Positions 16,893 through 25,875 of a stretch of 64,000 nt of DNA are shown here, piece by piece. Position numbers and translations under genes: made by a program. The notes under the pieces are model-generated. The model had not been told where the DNA came from. It saw only the letters and a list, made by a program, of their open reading frames with translations, and made no database searches. This stretch comes from Clostridia bacterium. GTDB taxonomy: Bacteria > Bacillota > Clostridia > TANB77 > CAG-508. The stretch is from the NCBI GenBank assembly GCA_900759015.1, contig CAAEUE010000015.1, forward strand, positions 62,001 to 126,000, given 5' to 3'. Within the stretch, counting starts at the first letter, position 1. The number at the start of each line of letters is the position of its first letter.

Positions 16893-17126
16893 CTAGCTGT
16901 TATTTCTTCTACCTTTTCTAAATTCACTTAAATGTCTCTCAAAACTAACTGATGATGTTGCAGTTAAATAAGAGCCATTTTCTGAAACTATAATACTATT
17001 TCCTCCACGAGTGGTTTGCCAAAAATAAGTCGCATTATCTTCATCTAAAATTTTATAATTGTTTTTTAATTCTTCAATTGGAATATTAAGAACTTTACTT
17101 GCAATTTCTAAACTTTTTTGATTCAT
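16893..17126 (-). CDS. Small protein, unknown
   Basis: 77 residues, no family recognised. The middle (DEDNATYFWQTTRGGNSIIVSENGSYL) looks like a short beta-sheet with a variable loop; the C-terminus is basic. Ribosome site GAAGGGATTGTGAAGTAAA precedes the ATG. Independent of its neighbours by a 3' hairpin. Confidence 0.55.
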   Translation of the reverse strand: MNQKSLEIASKVLNIPIEELKNNYKILDEDNATYFWQTTRGGNSIIVSENGSYLTATSSVSFERHLSEFRKGRRNNS

Positions 17127-17175
17127 TTTACTTCACAATCCCTTCAAAATATTTTATATAAACAATTTTATTATA

Positions 17176-18399
17176 TTAATATACTAGTTGCAAGTTTTTA
17201 TTTTTAGTTATTCCTAATATTTTTAATCCATTTCGTATATATTTATTTTTCATCATATATTTCCATACTAAACCTGTCAAATAATTTTCTATCATTAATA
17301 TTTCTATTCCTTTATCTATACCTAAGTATTCTTTTGCTACCCACCTTTTAGTCCTTGCTAAATTATAACTATCTTTTAACCCATATTTTCCCCATAAATA
17401 TGGGCAATTATTATAAAAGTATTCTAATGCTTTAATACTTTCTTTTGGAATAAATACTATTGACCCTATTGCCCCACAAGGAGCTATAGTTCCATCATTT
17501 TCTATATCTAAATTAGAAAAACTAGGTGATGCACCATAACCACCAGAATATCCTCTTGGTCCAACACATGCAGTTAATCCCCATGAATTTTCATTAAACG
17601 TTTTAAATTTATCCATATTATTAATACAGTATTCTCTATTAGCTAATGATGCTTTTATCGAATTTTCGAACCAATCTATTCCATCTAAATCTTTCTTTCC
17701 ATTAAAGTCTATCCAAGCATGTGAATACTGATATGTAAATAAACTTCCTCCATACGAAAAGATTATATTTTTTATGTCTTTATAATCGTTCTTAGGTCGT
17801 TTGAATTCATAGTACATTTCTTTATTAATCGGATAACTTTCTGAAGCAACTCCTAAAACATACATCATTAACTGTTCTGCATACATATCCCAATTACCCC
17901 AAAATCCAATCTCTGGTTTATATCCCATATAAAAGTAATTAGTTTTAGGATTTACATACCACTTCCAATTTATTTTATTGTATAATTTATCTGCTTTTGT
18001 CTTTATAATTCCACTAAAATATTCTCCAACAAGTAAAGCCCCACAAATAAAAATTGCAGTATCAATTATTGATATTTCTGAGTTCCATTCTCTTTTACCC
18101 GTTTTCATATTTACAAAATGATAAAAAAAGCCATTTTTCCCTTCAACATTATTTAAAAATGTATCTAAAGTTCTATTGGCCTTTTCATATCCTTCTTCAT
18201 ATTTTATTAATTTTCTTTCCACCGAAATTACTAATGCTGCTAATCCATATCCTACTGCTGCAATACTTGCCACATTTTTTGAATATACAGTTTTATCTCT
18301 TATTAAGCCGTTTTCGTTTGATTCTTGTATAAAATATTTCAGACTATGTTTTAACTCTTTTAATAATAAATCTTTTCCATGTAATTTCACTATTCTCAT
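17176..18399 (-). CDS. Glucoamylase-family (GH144-like) protein
   Basis: 407 residues, all-alpha. Conserved YGLAALVISVERKLI, FYHFVNMKTGKREWNSEISIIDTAI, WDMYAEQLMMYVLG, YQYSHAWIDF, NSWGLTACVGPRGYSGGYGA and the DGTIAPCGAIGSIVF block match the Glycoamylase domain (PF10091), which includes GH144 endo-beta-1,2-glucanases. No signal peptide is seen, so it probably acts in the cytoplasm, on short beta-glucans or during osmoregulated glycan turnover. Substrate is inference. Confidence 0.85.
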   Translation of the reverse strand: MRIVKLHGKDLLLKELKHSLKYFIQESNENGLIRDKTVYSKNVASIAAVGYGLAALVISVERKLIKYEEGYEKANRTLDTFLNNVEGKNGFFYHFVNMKTGKREWNSEISIIDTAIFICGALLVGEYFSGIIKTKADKLYNKINWKWYVNPKTNYFYMGYKPEIGFWGNWDMYAEQLMMYVLGVASESYPINKEMYYEFKRPKNDYKDIKNIIFSYGGSLFTYQYSHAWIDFNGKKDLDGIDWFENSIKASLANREYCINNMDKFKTFNENSWGLTACVGPRGYSGGYGASPSFSNLDIENDGTIAPCGAIGSIVFIPKESIKALEYFYNNCPYLWGKYGLKDSYNLARTKRWVAKEYLGIDKGIEILMIENYLTGLVWKYMMKNKYIRNGLKILGITKNKNLQLVY

Positions 18400-18461
18400 A
18401 CTATCACCCTTTAAATTATATTAACATATAATTTAAATTATTTGTATGGAAATAGTTGGTA

Positions 18462-18490
18462 CGGGATTTGGGGACGGTCCTAAAATCCCG
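18462..18490. repeat. Palindromic GGGATTT repeat overlapping a gene end
   Basis: CGGGATTT / AAATCCCG flanking GGGGACGGTCCT. The last codons and TAG stop of the glycosyltransferase gene (18480-19178) lie inside this unit. Confidence 0.88.
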
Positions 18491-19178
18491 AGTTTAATAT
18501 TTCTGCTTCCTCTTCTTCAGTTAGATATCCATATTCCACCATTTTATCTGCAACTTGTTTTTGCCTTTCTTTTGCAAGTTTTGGATTTTCCTTTGGATTA
18601 TATACAGATGGAGCATTAGGTATGCCTGCAAGCATTATACATTCTCCTGCAGTCATCTCATTTGGAGATTTACCAAAATATCCTTTACAGGCATCTTTTA
18701 TATTATAATATCCGTTTCCAAAATAAATTGTATTTATATATAACTCTAGAATTTCATCTTTTGAATAATTTTTTTCTATTTCGTAAGCCATAAAAACTTC
18801 TGCTATTTTTCGTGTAATTTTCTTTTCCTGTGTAAAATATTCATTTTTAGCAATTTGCTGGGTTATTGTGCTTCCTCCTTCTACAAACTCCATTGCTTTA
18901 ATATCATTTATAAGTGCTCGTCCTATTGCAATTATATCTATTCCACTATGTTTATAAAATCTATGATCCTCTACAGAAATAACTGCATCTAAATACATTT
19001 GTGGCAACTCTGAAATTTTTGTATAATTTGCTTTTGACTTTATTTCTTCTACTTTTTCTTCTAAAGGGGTTTCTTGTATCGCTTCTTTATACATATCATA
19101 TCCTTTTCCTATTAGAAGTAATCCTATGCTTATTCCAATTAGCATCAATAAAAGTATTACTTTCAAAAATGTTTTCAT
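18480..19178 (-). CDS. Monofunctional peptidoglycan glycosyltransferase (GT51)
   Basis: 232 residues: an N-terminal membrane anchor (about 5-25) and a GT51 domain with catalytic ISVEDHRFYKHSGID, GGSTITQQIAKN, RKIAEVFMAYEIEKNYSKDEILELY and YFGKSPNEMT. Polymerises lipid II outside the membrane. No transpeptidase domain follows, so it is an MtgA-like enzyme or a class A PBP cut short. The final SGF residues and TAG come from a dispersed repeat. Start at the ATG after AAGGTGGCAATA. Confidence 0.9.
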   Translation of the reverse strand: MKTFLKVILLLMLIGISIGLLLIGKGYDMYKEAIQETPLEEKVEEIKSKANYTKISELPQMYLDAVISVEDHRFYKHSGIDIIAIGRALINDIKAMEFVEGGSTITQQIAKNEYFTQEKKITRKIAEVFMAYEIEKNYSKDEILELYINTIYFGNGYYNIKDACKGYFGKSPNEMTAGECIMLAGIPNAPSVYNPKENPKLAKERQKQVADKMVEYGYLTEEEEAEILNSGF

Positions 19179-19244
19179 TATTGCCACCTTCTTTCTTATT
19201 ATGATTTTTTAGTCATTCCAATAAAAAATTGTTTTGTTATTTTA

Positions 19245-19299
19245 TAGGGATTTAAGGAACGTCCCCAAATCCCCCCCAGAGGAATATCCCCAAATCCCT
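19245..19299. repeat. Double GGGATTT/GGACGTTCC repeat
   Basis: AGGGATTTAAGGAACGTCCC with CAAATCCC, then a second half-unit GAATATCCCCAAATCCCT, in the gap before the BceB-like gene end. Confidence 0.85.
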
Positions 19300-19317
19300 G
19301 CATATTTCTCAAATTTA

Positions 19318-21387
19318 TTATTCCTCTTCTTTTATAATGTTTTTACTTCCTAAGTATGTTGCCATAAAATATGCTCCATAAATTACTCCTATAATAACTG
19401 CTGTAGCTATTGCTGATGGTAATAATTCTTTAGCATTTGCTAGTACACTCATCATAGTCATAACAAATTGTATTCCAAATATAGAATGGATAATCGCTAA
19501 TATTAAAGGCATTAAGAAAAATATTCCTATTTGTTTAAATAATGCTCCATTTATCATTTTCTCGTCTGCACCAATTTTTCTTAAAATAGCATATCTTTGT
19601 TTATTATCTGAACTTTCTGTTAATTGCTTTAATGCAAGAATTGCTGAACTTGCAATTAAAAATATTATTCCTAAATAGATTGCTATAAATAATACTATTG
19701 TTGATACTCCTAAGCTAGATTCTATAATTGTTATTTTTGTCATACCATCTATTGTAATACCTTTTCCGTCTAAATTTTTGTTAAAATCAGTCTCGGTCTC
19801 GCCAGTAAATATTTTTTCTATTTCTTCTTTCTCTTCCTCTGTAGTTGCATTATAGTTAGCAGCTAAAAATGTTTCTTCTTTAATATCTTCTGTTAGATTA
19901 CAACTATCTGGAACTAATATTATTCCATTATTTACATGACTTCCTGCCATCTTTATATATCCACTTTGGCACTCATCATATTTTGATTTATATTCCTTAC
20001 CTGCTATAGTTATTGTGCTATCCGCTTTTAAAGCTTTATTTCTAAGGTTCTTCATATTATCAAAATCGCATAACATTATATATTCATCATCTTTTAATTG
20101 ATATTCTGTATTTCCATATAATCTAGCAACTTTATTATAGTCAGATACTTTTATTATTTCCTCTGCAGTTTCATATAAAAGATTTGGAAACTGCTGTTTT
20201 ACTTCATCATATACTGGACTTAATGTGTCTCCCCATGTTAACTCATTTGTTGCATAAACTGGAATTTCTACTACATCTTTAAGTTTAGTCATATCAAACC
20301 CATTATCTTCTAAAGTTTGAATCATTGTTTTTCTAGAATCTTCTATCTGTGCTTTTGACATTTTTTCGTTTTCTGGCAAATTAGCTGTTTTATATAGATT
20401 TAGATCTACTGGTGTTGTATCTTCTAAATCTTTTCTCATCGTATTATTTAATGATAATGCTGATGATAGTATTGTTATTGTCATAAATAGCATTAAACAG
20501 ATTATTGACATACTCACTACTGTTGTATTTATTTTATTGTGCAATTGTCTTAAAACAAACATATTTACATCTTTTAAATAAATATTTTTTCTTAATTGTA
20601 CTAGTTTTAATATGAAGCCAGAAACTGACCAGAATATTAAGATAGTACCTACAATTCCCATCAATATAATTGGTAACATTGCATCTGCTGTAGATAACTC
20701 ATTCACTCCACCTGTTACTTTGTAATATGCATATCCAAGTATAACAACTCCAATTATAAATACTAATATACATACCCATAAATTTTTAATTTTTATTTGT
20801 TCATTCTTTTTAGAAGCATTTAATAAATTTATTAATTTATATCTAGAAATTGTAAATGTATTAAATATCATTACTGCAATATACATTACAGCAAAATATA
20901 TACATGTCTTTATACAAGCATCTTTTGAAAATACAAATTCAAATTTACTCATATCTGCTGCGAATAATTTTCCTACTAAGACAGACATAAATTGTGATGC
21001 AAACACACCAATTACTAAGCCTACAATCAACGAAATTATTCCGACAAAAATAGTTTCTATTAATAAAATTCTAGAAATTTGTCCTTTGCTCATGCCAAGC
21101 ATCATATATGTTCCAAATTCCTTTTTTCTCCTATTTATTAAGAAATTATTTGCATATACAATTAAAAGCCCTAATATTACAGCAACAAAAACAGAAACAA
21201 ATCCAAGCATTGTTATCATTAATTTTATCAACTCTCTTGTTGAACTCGATACTTGCATCATAGCTTCTTGACTATCAAGTGAGTTAAACATATAAAAAAT
21301 TGCTACACCTAATACTAATGTTAAAAAATAAATCGCAAAATCTTTAATTGTTTTCCTCATATTTTTTATAGATAATTTAAATAACAT
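19318..21387 (-). CDS. BceB-type ABC transporter permease
   Basis: 689 residues with about ten membrane segments, FtsX-like domains near 60-180 and 575-680, and a roughly 200-residue extracellular domain between the seventh and eighth helices (about 320-545). This is the architecture of BceB/VraG permeases, which remove peptide antibiotics from lipid-cycle targets and also serve as sensors for a partner kinase. It overlaps the ATPase gene by 11 bases. The BceSR-type kinase and regulator lie 1.7 kb away. Confidence 0.9.
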   Translation of the reverse strand: MLFKLSIKNMRKTIKDFAIYFLTLVLGVAIFYMFNSLDSQEAMMQVSSSTRELIKLMITMLGFVSVFVAVILGLLIVYANNFLINRRKKEFGTYMMLGMSKGQISRILLIETIFVGIISLIVGLVIGVFASQFMSVLVGKLFAADMSKFEFVFSKDACIKTCIYFAVMYIAVMIFNTFTISRYKLINLLNASKKNEQIKIKNLWVCILVFIIGVVILGYAYYKVTGGVNELSTADAMLPIILMGIVGTILIFWSVSGFILKLVQLRKNIYLKDVNMFVLRQLHNKINTTVVSMSIICLMLFMTITILSSALSLNNTMRKDLEDTTPVDLNLYKTANLPENEKMSKAQIEDSRKTMIQTLEDNGFDMTKLKDVVEIPVYATNELTWGDTLSPVYDEVKQQFPNLLYETAEEIIKVSDYNKVARLYGNTEYQLKDDEYIMLCDFDNMKNLRNKALKADSTITIAGKEYKSKYDECQSGYIKMAGSHVNNGIILVPDSCNLTEDIKEETFLAANYNATTEEEKEEIEKIFTGETETDFNKNLDGKGITIDGMTKITIIESSLGVSTIVLFIAIYLGIIFLIASSAILALKQLTESSDNKQRYAILRKIGADEKMINGALFKQIGIFFLMPLILAIIHSIFGIQFVMTMMSVLANAKELLPSAIATAVIIGVIYGAYFMATYLGSKNIIKEEE

Positions 21388-22144
21388 CTCCTAGTTCACC
21401 TCCTAATAGAGTTTGAACTTCTATTATCTTTTCGAAGAATTCTTTTCTTGTACTTTCTCCTTTAATAAGTTCATTAAAAATCTTTCCGTCTTTAATAAAT
21501 AAAATTCGACTTGCATAGCTTGCTGTGAATGAATCATGTGTAACCATTAAAATTGTCGCACTTAGCTTTTGGTTTAGATTTTCGAAACTTTCTAGCAGTT
21601 GTCTTGCAGATTTACTATCTAACGCTCCTGTTGGCTCATCTGCAAGTACTAATTTCGGATTTGTTATTATTGCTCTGCTTGATGCAACTCTTTGTTTTTG
21701 TCCACCAGATATTTGATATGGATATTTATTTAATATATCGGTGATTTCTAGTTTTTTAGCTATTTCCTGTACTCTTTCTTCAATCTCTTTCGGTTTTACT
21801 TTTTGAATTGTAAGTGCTAATGCGATATTTTCATATGCTGTTAATGTATCTAATAAATTAAAGTCTTGAAAAATAAAACCTAATTCTTCTCTTCTAAATT
21901 TATTTAGGTTATTCCCTTTTAATCTTGTTATATCTTGATTGTTAATTATTATTTTTCCTGCTGTAACCCTATCTATTGTAGATATACAATTTAGCAATGT
22001 TGTTTTTCCAGAGCCTGATGCTCCCATTATTCCTACAAATTCACCCTTTTCAATAGTAAAACTTATATTATCTATGGCTTTGGTTAAATTTGATTTATTT
22101 CCATAATATTTCTCAATATTTTTAACTTCTAATACTTTTTCCAT
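21377..22144 (-). CDS. BceA-type ABC transporter ATP-binding protein
   Basis: 255 residues: Walker A GASGSGKTT, Q-loop FQDFNLLDTLTAYEN, signature SGGQKQR, Walker B LVLADEPTGALDSKS, H-loop. A MacB/LolD-like ATPase driving the adjacent BceB-type permease. Preceded by GAGAGGAGATTAAAA and its own promoter. Confidence 0.93.
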   Translation of the reverse strand: MEKVLEVKNIEKYYGNKSNLTKAIDNISFTIEKGEFVGIMGASGSGKTTLLNCISTIDRVTAGKIIINNQDITRLKGNNLNKFRREELGFIFQDFNLLDTLTAYENIALALTIQKVKPKEIEERVQEIAKKLEITDILNKYPYQISGGQKQRVASSRAIITNPKLVLADEPTGALDSKSARQLLESFENLNQKLSATILMVTHDSFTASYASRILFIKDGKIFNELIKGESTRKEFFEKIIEVQTLLGGELGDVI

Positions 22145-22175
22145 TTTTAATCTCCTCTCTATTAACTTTAATTTT

Positions 22176-22203
22176 ATTATACTGATTTTTATATTTTATA
22201 CAA
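22176..22203 (-). promoter_or_regulatory. bceAB-like promoter
   Basis: Minus strand TTGTAT, 16 bases, TATAAT, upstream of the ATPase gene and downstream of the TTACA-N4-TGTAA operator. Confidence 0.6.
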
Positions 22204-22224
22204 TTTATTTGGCTTACAATAATC

Positions 22225-22238
22225 TTACATTTTTGTAA
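22225..22238. promoter_or_regulatory. BceR-like operator TTACA-N4-TGTAA
   Basis: TTACA TTTT TGTAA, a perfect inverted repeat extended by flanking AATC/GATT, in the divergent gap between bceAB and the gene at 22314. It matches the consensus known for BceR/PsdR-type regulators. It ends two bases before the -35 of the plus-strand gene, so it may serve both directions. Confidence 0.65.
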
Positions 22239-22240
22239 GA

Positions 22241-22269
22241 TTGATAGAAATTAAATAACATGCTATAAT
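22241..22269 (+). promoter_or_regulatory. Promoter of the 22314 gene
   Basis: TTGATA, 17 bases, TATAAT, then four bases and TTGTATCAAAAC, the leader block shared with the other stand-alone genes. Confidence 0.75.
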
Positions 22270-22313
22270 TTTTTTGTATCAAAACACAATTGTTTATAAA
22301 TGGAGGTATTAGC

Positions 22314-22775
22314 ATGACAAAACAGGAAATTATGCGGAATGAATTAGAAGTATTTTTTGATGACTGGGGCTTCTCTGTTTCCATATTAGAGGAATCTACA
22401 GATGATTACCCTCTTTTTCAGATTGGTCATTTAAGAACTGCTAGTTTCTTAAATGATGATGGAAAATTCTTTTTAGCTTTAATTTATACGGTTAAAGATG
22501 AATTCCATCCATACCGTGAAGAAATTATTTTTTATTATGACGAAACTAATGAAGCTGGTAAAAAATTAACTCCGCTTGAAATTAGGATTCATAAATATCC
22601 GGAAACACAGCATGTGTACGTACATGATATTCCGGAGAAAAATCGTAAAAAAGGACAGATTCTTTTTTATAGGTCCTGCCCAAAAGGCGGCTGTACTTTC
22701 GAATGTGAAGATCTCCAGTTCAACTCCGAGATTCCTGAGTTACAGGCTTGGATGGAACAGCAGATAGTCGGTTAA
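22314..22775 (+). CDS. Stand-alone gene of unknown function (unit A)
   Basis: 153 residues, acidic, no membrane segment, no family recognised. Contains HPYREEIIFYYDETNEAG and a Cys pair in CPKGGCTFEC. The ATG follows TGGAGGTATTAGC; an in-frame TTG at 22290 is unlikely. One 60-base row of the gene (22681-22740) has 28 G/C, far above neighbouring genes. It stands alone between a 17-spacer promoter and a 12-bp stem terminator, and may be under the BceR-like box. A soluble accessory or immunity protein is possible, but function is unknown. Confidence 0.75.
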   Translation: MTKQEIMRNELEVFFDDWGFSVSILEESTDDYPLFQIGHLRTASFLNDDGKFFLALIYTVKDEFHPYREEIIFYYDETNEAGKKLTPLEIRIHKYPETQHVYVHDIPEKNRKKGQILFYRSCPKGGCTFECEDLQFNSEIPELQAWMEQQIVG

Positions 22776-22788
22776 CACTTTAACTAAT

Positions 22789-22833
22789 ACAAGCCGGTAC
22801 ATTAATCTTACACAGATTTTTGTACCGGCTTGT
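22789..22833. terminator. Bidirectional hairpin between convergent genes
   Basis: ACAAGCCGGTAC and GTACCGGCTTGT, a perfect 12-bp stem with a 21-base loop, between the convergent genes ending at 22775 and 22852. The plus-strand tail is AACTTTT. Confidence 0.7.
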
Positions 22834-22851
22834 AACTTTTGTGGAATATAT

Positions 22852-23226
22852 TCATAGCGACAAGTTTATTGCTGCATAATATAATAAAAGTGCTGCATCT
22901 AATTCATCTAATTCGTGATTCCAATCGAACCAGAAAGTATTGTCATCGTAAACATAAATATAAAAAACATATTCCTTGTTGCATATTCGGAATAAATTGC
23001 TTTTAAGATTTAGTCTTTTTTGACCTTTCATTTGTTCTTTTACTATACTACTAAACATTGCAGTAATGAAATTTACTGTTTCTTCTTCTTTAATTCCATA
23101 TAAATAATATTTAAATGCTGCATCTTCTATCTTTTCACTAAACTCCATATATATTCCTATACTTCCAACGTATGTGGAATTTTTTAATTCAATCCGTTCC
23201 TTTTCTTTTTGAAAGTTTATATTCAT
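22852..23226 (-). CDS. Small unknown protein next to the Bce module
   Basis: 124 residues, no recognised family. Predicted mixed alpha/beta, with an aromatic YVFYIYVYDDNTFWFDWNHELDELDAA stretch. Base composition is closer to the host than in the other stand-alone genes. Ribosome site GAAAGGAGCTAATATAT. It has its own promoter, with a half-matching BceR box directly upstream. Function unknown. Confidence 0.65.
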   Translation of the reverse strand: MNINFQKEKERIELKNSTYVGSIGIYMEFSEKIEDAAFKYYLYGIKEEETVNFITAMFSSIVKEQMKGQKRLNLKSNLFRICNKEYVFYIYVYDDNTFWFDWNHELDELDAALLLYYAAINLSL

Positions 23227-23277
23227 ATATATTAGCTCCTTTCATAATCCAACTAGAACTTCTTGTTACTTGCATAT

Positions 23278-23306
23278 ATTATATAAGCCTCATTTAGTTT
23301 TTGCAA
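23278..23306 (-). promoter_or_regulatory. Promoter of the 23226 gene
   Basis: Minus strand TTGCAA, 17 bases, TATAAT. Confidence 0.7.
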
Positions 23307-23308
23307 CA

Positions 23309-23322
23309 TTACATTTTTGTTT
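23309..23322 (-). promoter_or_regulatory. Imperfect BceR-like box
   Basis: Minus strand AAACA AAAA TGTAA: one half-site matches TTACA-N4-TGTAA exactly, the other in three of five positions. It lies two bases upstream of the -35, the same spacing as the perfect box before the 22314 promoter. Confidence 0.4.
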
Positions 23323-23352
23323 AAATTATTTTTTCATCTATGTCTCGACAAT

Positions 23353-23398
23353 AAGCAAGGGCTATATGCCCCAAAAAGTTGCATATAGCCCTGCTTTA
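23353..23398 (-). terminator. Hairpin after the 23793 gene
   Basis: Minus strand AAGCAGGGCTATATGC folds onto GCATATAGCCCTTGCTT, a 16-bp stem with one bulged base. A strong stem with a poor T tail. Confidence 0.65.
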
Positions 23399-23406
23399 AG
23401 AATACT

Positions 23407-23793
23407 TTAATCAGAAAAGTGCCTATACGCATTGTCTAAATTGCGTATCAACTTCTCCATCTCTAACTGGCAATCTTCCGACACAGAAGGTTCTGCGTTT
23501 TTCAACGCAAAATTTAATCTATCCCACCATTGCAAGAATTCAAAGTGAATAGTCTCCGCTGGAACCTCTTCGAATTCTAAATATAGTTTAAGTTCGTCCT
23601 CGTAAGTTAGTTCAAACTCTGCCTGTAACAATCCAAGCAATGTTGGTGTTGCCTGCTTAAGAGCCATTTCGTAGCTTGCCCGTCTTAAATAGCGGTTAAG
23701 CTCTGTTATTGCATTTTCAAGCAGTGCTCTTTCCTCCCGATATTTATTCGACAAAATTTCTATTTGCCATTTTGTTAAGCATTCCTTGTTCAT
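23407..23793 (-). CDS. Stand-alone gene of unknown function (unit D)
   Basis: 128 residues, predicted wholly helical and acidic, with ELTYEDELKLYLEFEEVPAE in the middle. No recognised family or membrane segment. One row (23461-23520) has 24 G/C of 60. Ribosome site TGGAGGAATAAGAG. It has a perfect TTGACA-17-TATAAT promoter, which overlaps the end of the sensor kinase gene, and a long-stem hairpin at the 3' end. A self-contained unit inserted between the Bce kinase and transporter. Function unknown. Confidence 0.72.
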   Translation of the reverse strand: MNKECLTKWQIEILSNKYREERALLENAITELNRYLRRASYEMALKQATPTLLGLLQAEFELTYEDELKLYLEFEEVPAETIHFEFLQWWDRLNFALKNAEPSVSEDCQLEMEKLIRNLDNAYRHFSD

Positions 23794-23841
23794 CTCTTAT
23801 TCCTCCATTCTTTGGAATCTTCAACAGTTTTTAACAATACA

Positions 23842-23870
23842 ATTATATATATTATCCGAATTTATGTCAA
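23842..23870 (-). promoter_or_regulatory. Consensus promoter of the 23793 gene
   Basis: Minus strand TTGACA, exactly 17 bases, TATAAT, then TGTA and TTGTTAAAAACTGTTGA, the shared leader block. Confidence 0.85.
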
Positions 23871-23873
23871 CTA

Positions 23874-24890
23874 TTATTTCATATTAATAAAACTATTATT
23901 AGGAAATATTAATTTTACTTCTGTTCCTTCATCCTTTTTTGAATTTAGCTCTAATCCAATACATAATTTATCACATAACTTTTTGCATAAATATAAACCT
24001 ATTCCTGTTGATTTCTTACCTGTAATTCTTCCGTTTTCTCCTGTAAATCCCTTTTCAAACACTCGTGTAATTTCACTTTCTTTAATTCCTATTCCATTAT
24101 CTTTTATATGTAAAATAATATTTTCTTTTTTCCTTTCACCATATATTTCTATTTGTCTATCTCCATTTTTTGCATATTTTATAGAATTTTGTATAATTTG
24201 ATTTATTATAAATATGCACCATTTACTATCTGTATATACAATTTCTTCTAACCCCTTAATATCAATAGATATTTTATTTTGTATTAATTGTGATTTATTT
24301 TTTAAAACACTTGCATTAACAATCTCTTTTAATTGAATTTTCCTTACAATATAATCTTTCTCTACAGTGTTACTTCTAGCATAAAATAAAGCTTGTTCAG
24401 TATAATTGTCTATTTTATCTAATTCTTCATTTATGCTTGCTGTAATCTCATTTTTGTTATTTTCGACAATCATCTTACTTGTAGCTATAGGAATTTTTAT
24501 CTCGTGAATCCATAATTCTATAAAATCTTTGTAGTCCTCTTGTAAATACTTATATTTGTTTACATTTTCTAACATTGATTTTCCTATATCTCTAATAACA
24601 TCCTCTAATATAGTAGCTTCTGTAAAGTCTGCCTTTGGCAAAACTTCCATAATGAGATATTCTTCTTGCAACTCTTTAATTCTACTTTTTACAGTATCAT
24701 AGTAATTTTTTTTTGAATAATACTCTGTTAAAAAGCCTATTAAAAAAGCTACAATTATAACTATTGCAATATATATTTTTATATATACTAGTATATTATA
24801 TGGAATTAAAAGAATCTCAATAGTTATAACTGCAAATACTAGTAAACTAATATAAATAATTTTATCTTTTAGATATTCTTTAAATCTCAT
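23874..24890 (-). CDS. BceS-type intramembrane-sensing histidine kinase
   Basis: 338 residues: two transmembrane helices with almost no extracellular loop (about 12-30 and 36-55), a phosphoacceptor His in ELWIHEIKIPIATSK (His129) and a HATPase domain with NQIIQNSIKYAKNG, DNGIGI and GKKSTGIGLYLCKKL. Kinases of this layout sense peptide antibiotics through a BceAB transporter. It overlaps the regulator gene by four bases. Confidence 0.93.
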   Translation of the reverse strand: MRFKEYLKDKIIYISLLVFAVITIEILLIPYNILVYIKIYIAIVIIVAFLIGFLTEYYSKKNYYDTVKSRIKELQEEYLIMEVLPKADFTEATILEDVIRDIGKSMLENVNKYKYLQEDYKDFIELWIHEIKIPIATSKMIVENNKNEITASINEELDKIDNYTEQALFYARSNTVEKDYIVRKIQLKEIVNASVLKNKSQLIQNKISIDIKGLEEIVYTDSKWCIFIINQIIQNSIKYAKNGDRQIEIYGERKKENIILHIKDNGIGIKESEITRVFEKGFTGENGRITGKKSTGIGLYLCKKLCDKLCIGLELNSKKDEGTEVKLIFPNNSFINMK

Positions 24891-25558
24891 TTTAAAATAT
24901 ACCCCAATCCTCTTTTTGTTTCTATTAAATCTTTCAGCCCTACTTCTTCTAATTTAGTTCTTAACCTTTTTATATTAACTGTAAGTGTATTGTCATCTAC
25001 AAAACTTTCACTATCCCATAAATAATCTATTATTTCATTTCTAGAAACAATTTTCCCTTTATTTAAAACTAAATAATGTAATATTTTTAATTCGTTTTTT
25101 GTTAATTCTATTGATTTATCGTCTTTCTCTATAAGGCTTTTAGATATATTTAGAATAAACTCTCCACAATCTATTTTATCTTGATTTGCTTGGCTTGCAT
25201 TACTTCTTTGTAATAGTCTTTCTATTTTTGCAAGTAAAATCTGAATATTATATGGTTTTGTAATATATTGATCTGCCCCATTATTAATACTTAAAAGTTC
25301 GTCTAATTCATTATCTCTACTTGTTACTATAATTATTGGAACATTTGAAACCTTTCTTATTTCTTTACAAATATATTCTCCATCCATATATGGTAAGTTT
25401 ATGTCTAATAATACCAAATTTGATTTACTTGCTAAAATGTCCTCAATTGTATTGTCAAATTTTTCTAATACTATTACTTCATACCCATGTTTTTCTAAAA
25501 AAATTTTTAATTCTTCTCTTAATTTTTTATCATCTTCAACTATTAATATTTTAGCCAT
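24887..25558 (-). CDS. BceR-type response regulator (OmpR family)
   Basis: Receiver domain with acidic pocket EDD (8-10), phosphoacceptor Asp52, Lys in TKPYN, and a C-terminal winged helix (LTKNELKILHYL, NTLTVNIKRLRTKL). Likely binds the TTACA-N4-TGTAA box before bceAB. Start at MAKILIV, preceded by GAGGAAAG; a GTG five codons earlier overlaps that site and is less likely. Confidence 0.94.
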   Translation of the reverse strand: MAKILIVEDDKKLREELKIFLEKHGYEVIVLEKFDNTIEDILASKSNLVLLDINLPYMDGEYICKEIRKVSNVPIIIVTSRDNELDELLSINNGADQYITKPYNIQILLAKIERLLQRSNASQANQDKIDCGEFILNISKSLIEKDDKSIELTKNELKILHYLVLNKGKIVSRNEIIDYLWDSESFVDDNTLTVNIKRLRTKLEEVGLKDLIETKRGLGYILK

Positions 25559-25559
25559 A

Positions 25560-25691
25560 TTATCTTTCCTCACATATTAAATTTTTACCTAATTTATACG
25601 CTTCTTCTAAATATTTAGAAGCTTTGATGTCTTCTACTTCTCCGCAACCTAATGCAAATTTTTTTCTCTTATTACAGTCAAAATATTCATT
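25560..25691 (-). pseudogene. Start-less open frame upstream of the response regulator
   Basis: Forty-three codons without an ATG, GTG or TTG start, ending one base before the regulator ATG. The frame reads as protein-like sequence (KFALGCGEVEDIKASKYLEE, then AYKLGKNLICEER). It may be a 3' remnant of a lost gene now serving as the regulator's 5' leader, or chance. Confidence 0.3.
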
Positions 25692-25729
25692 TTATTCTCT
25701 ATTTTCTGTCATTTCTCTATTTATATAAA

Positions 25730-25758
25730 TTTATACTATATTTCTTTTTAAATTACAA
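25730..25758 (-). promoter_or_regulatory. Promoter of the response regulator/kinase operon
   Basis: Minus strand TTGTAA, 17 bases, TATAAA. Divergent from the promoter at 25782-25810. Confidence 0.65.
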
Positions 25759-25762
25759 GAAA

Positions 25763-25777
25763 ATTACTTCAAGTAAT
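25763..25777. promoter_or_regulatory. Perfect palindrome between divergent promoters
   Basis: ATTACTT C AAGTAAT, a 15-base perfect palindrome between the -35 boxes of the regulator operon and the 25876 gene. An operator is likely, its protein unknown. Confidence 0.5.
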
Positions 25778-25781
25778 ATGA

Positions 25782-25810
25782 TTGTAATTTTATGTAAATT
25801 ATGGTATAAT
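25782..25810 (+). promoter_or_regulatory. Promoter of the 25876 gene
   Basis: TTGTAA, 17 bases, TATAAT, then four bases and TTGTAGC. Confidence 0.75.
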
Positions 25811-25875
25811 ATATTTGTAGCTCGATACATATATAACTGCACAAACTGTGCAAATAAATCAGGAGGAATTTTCAT

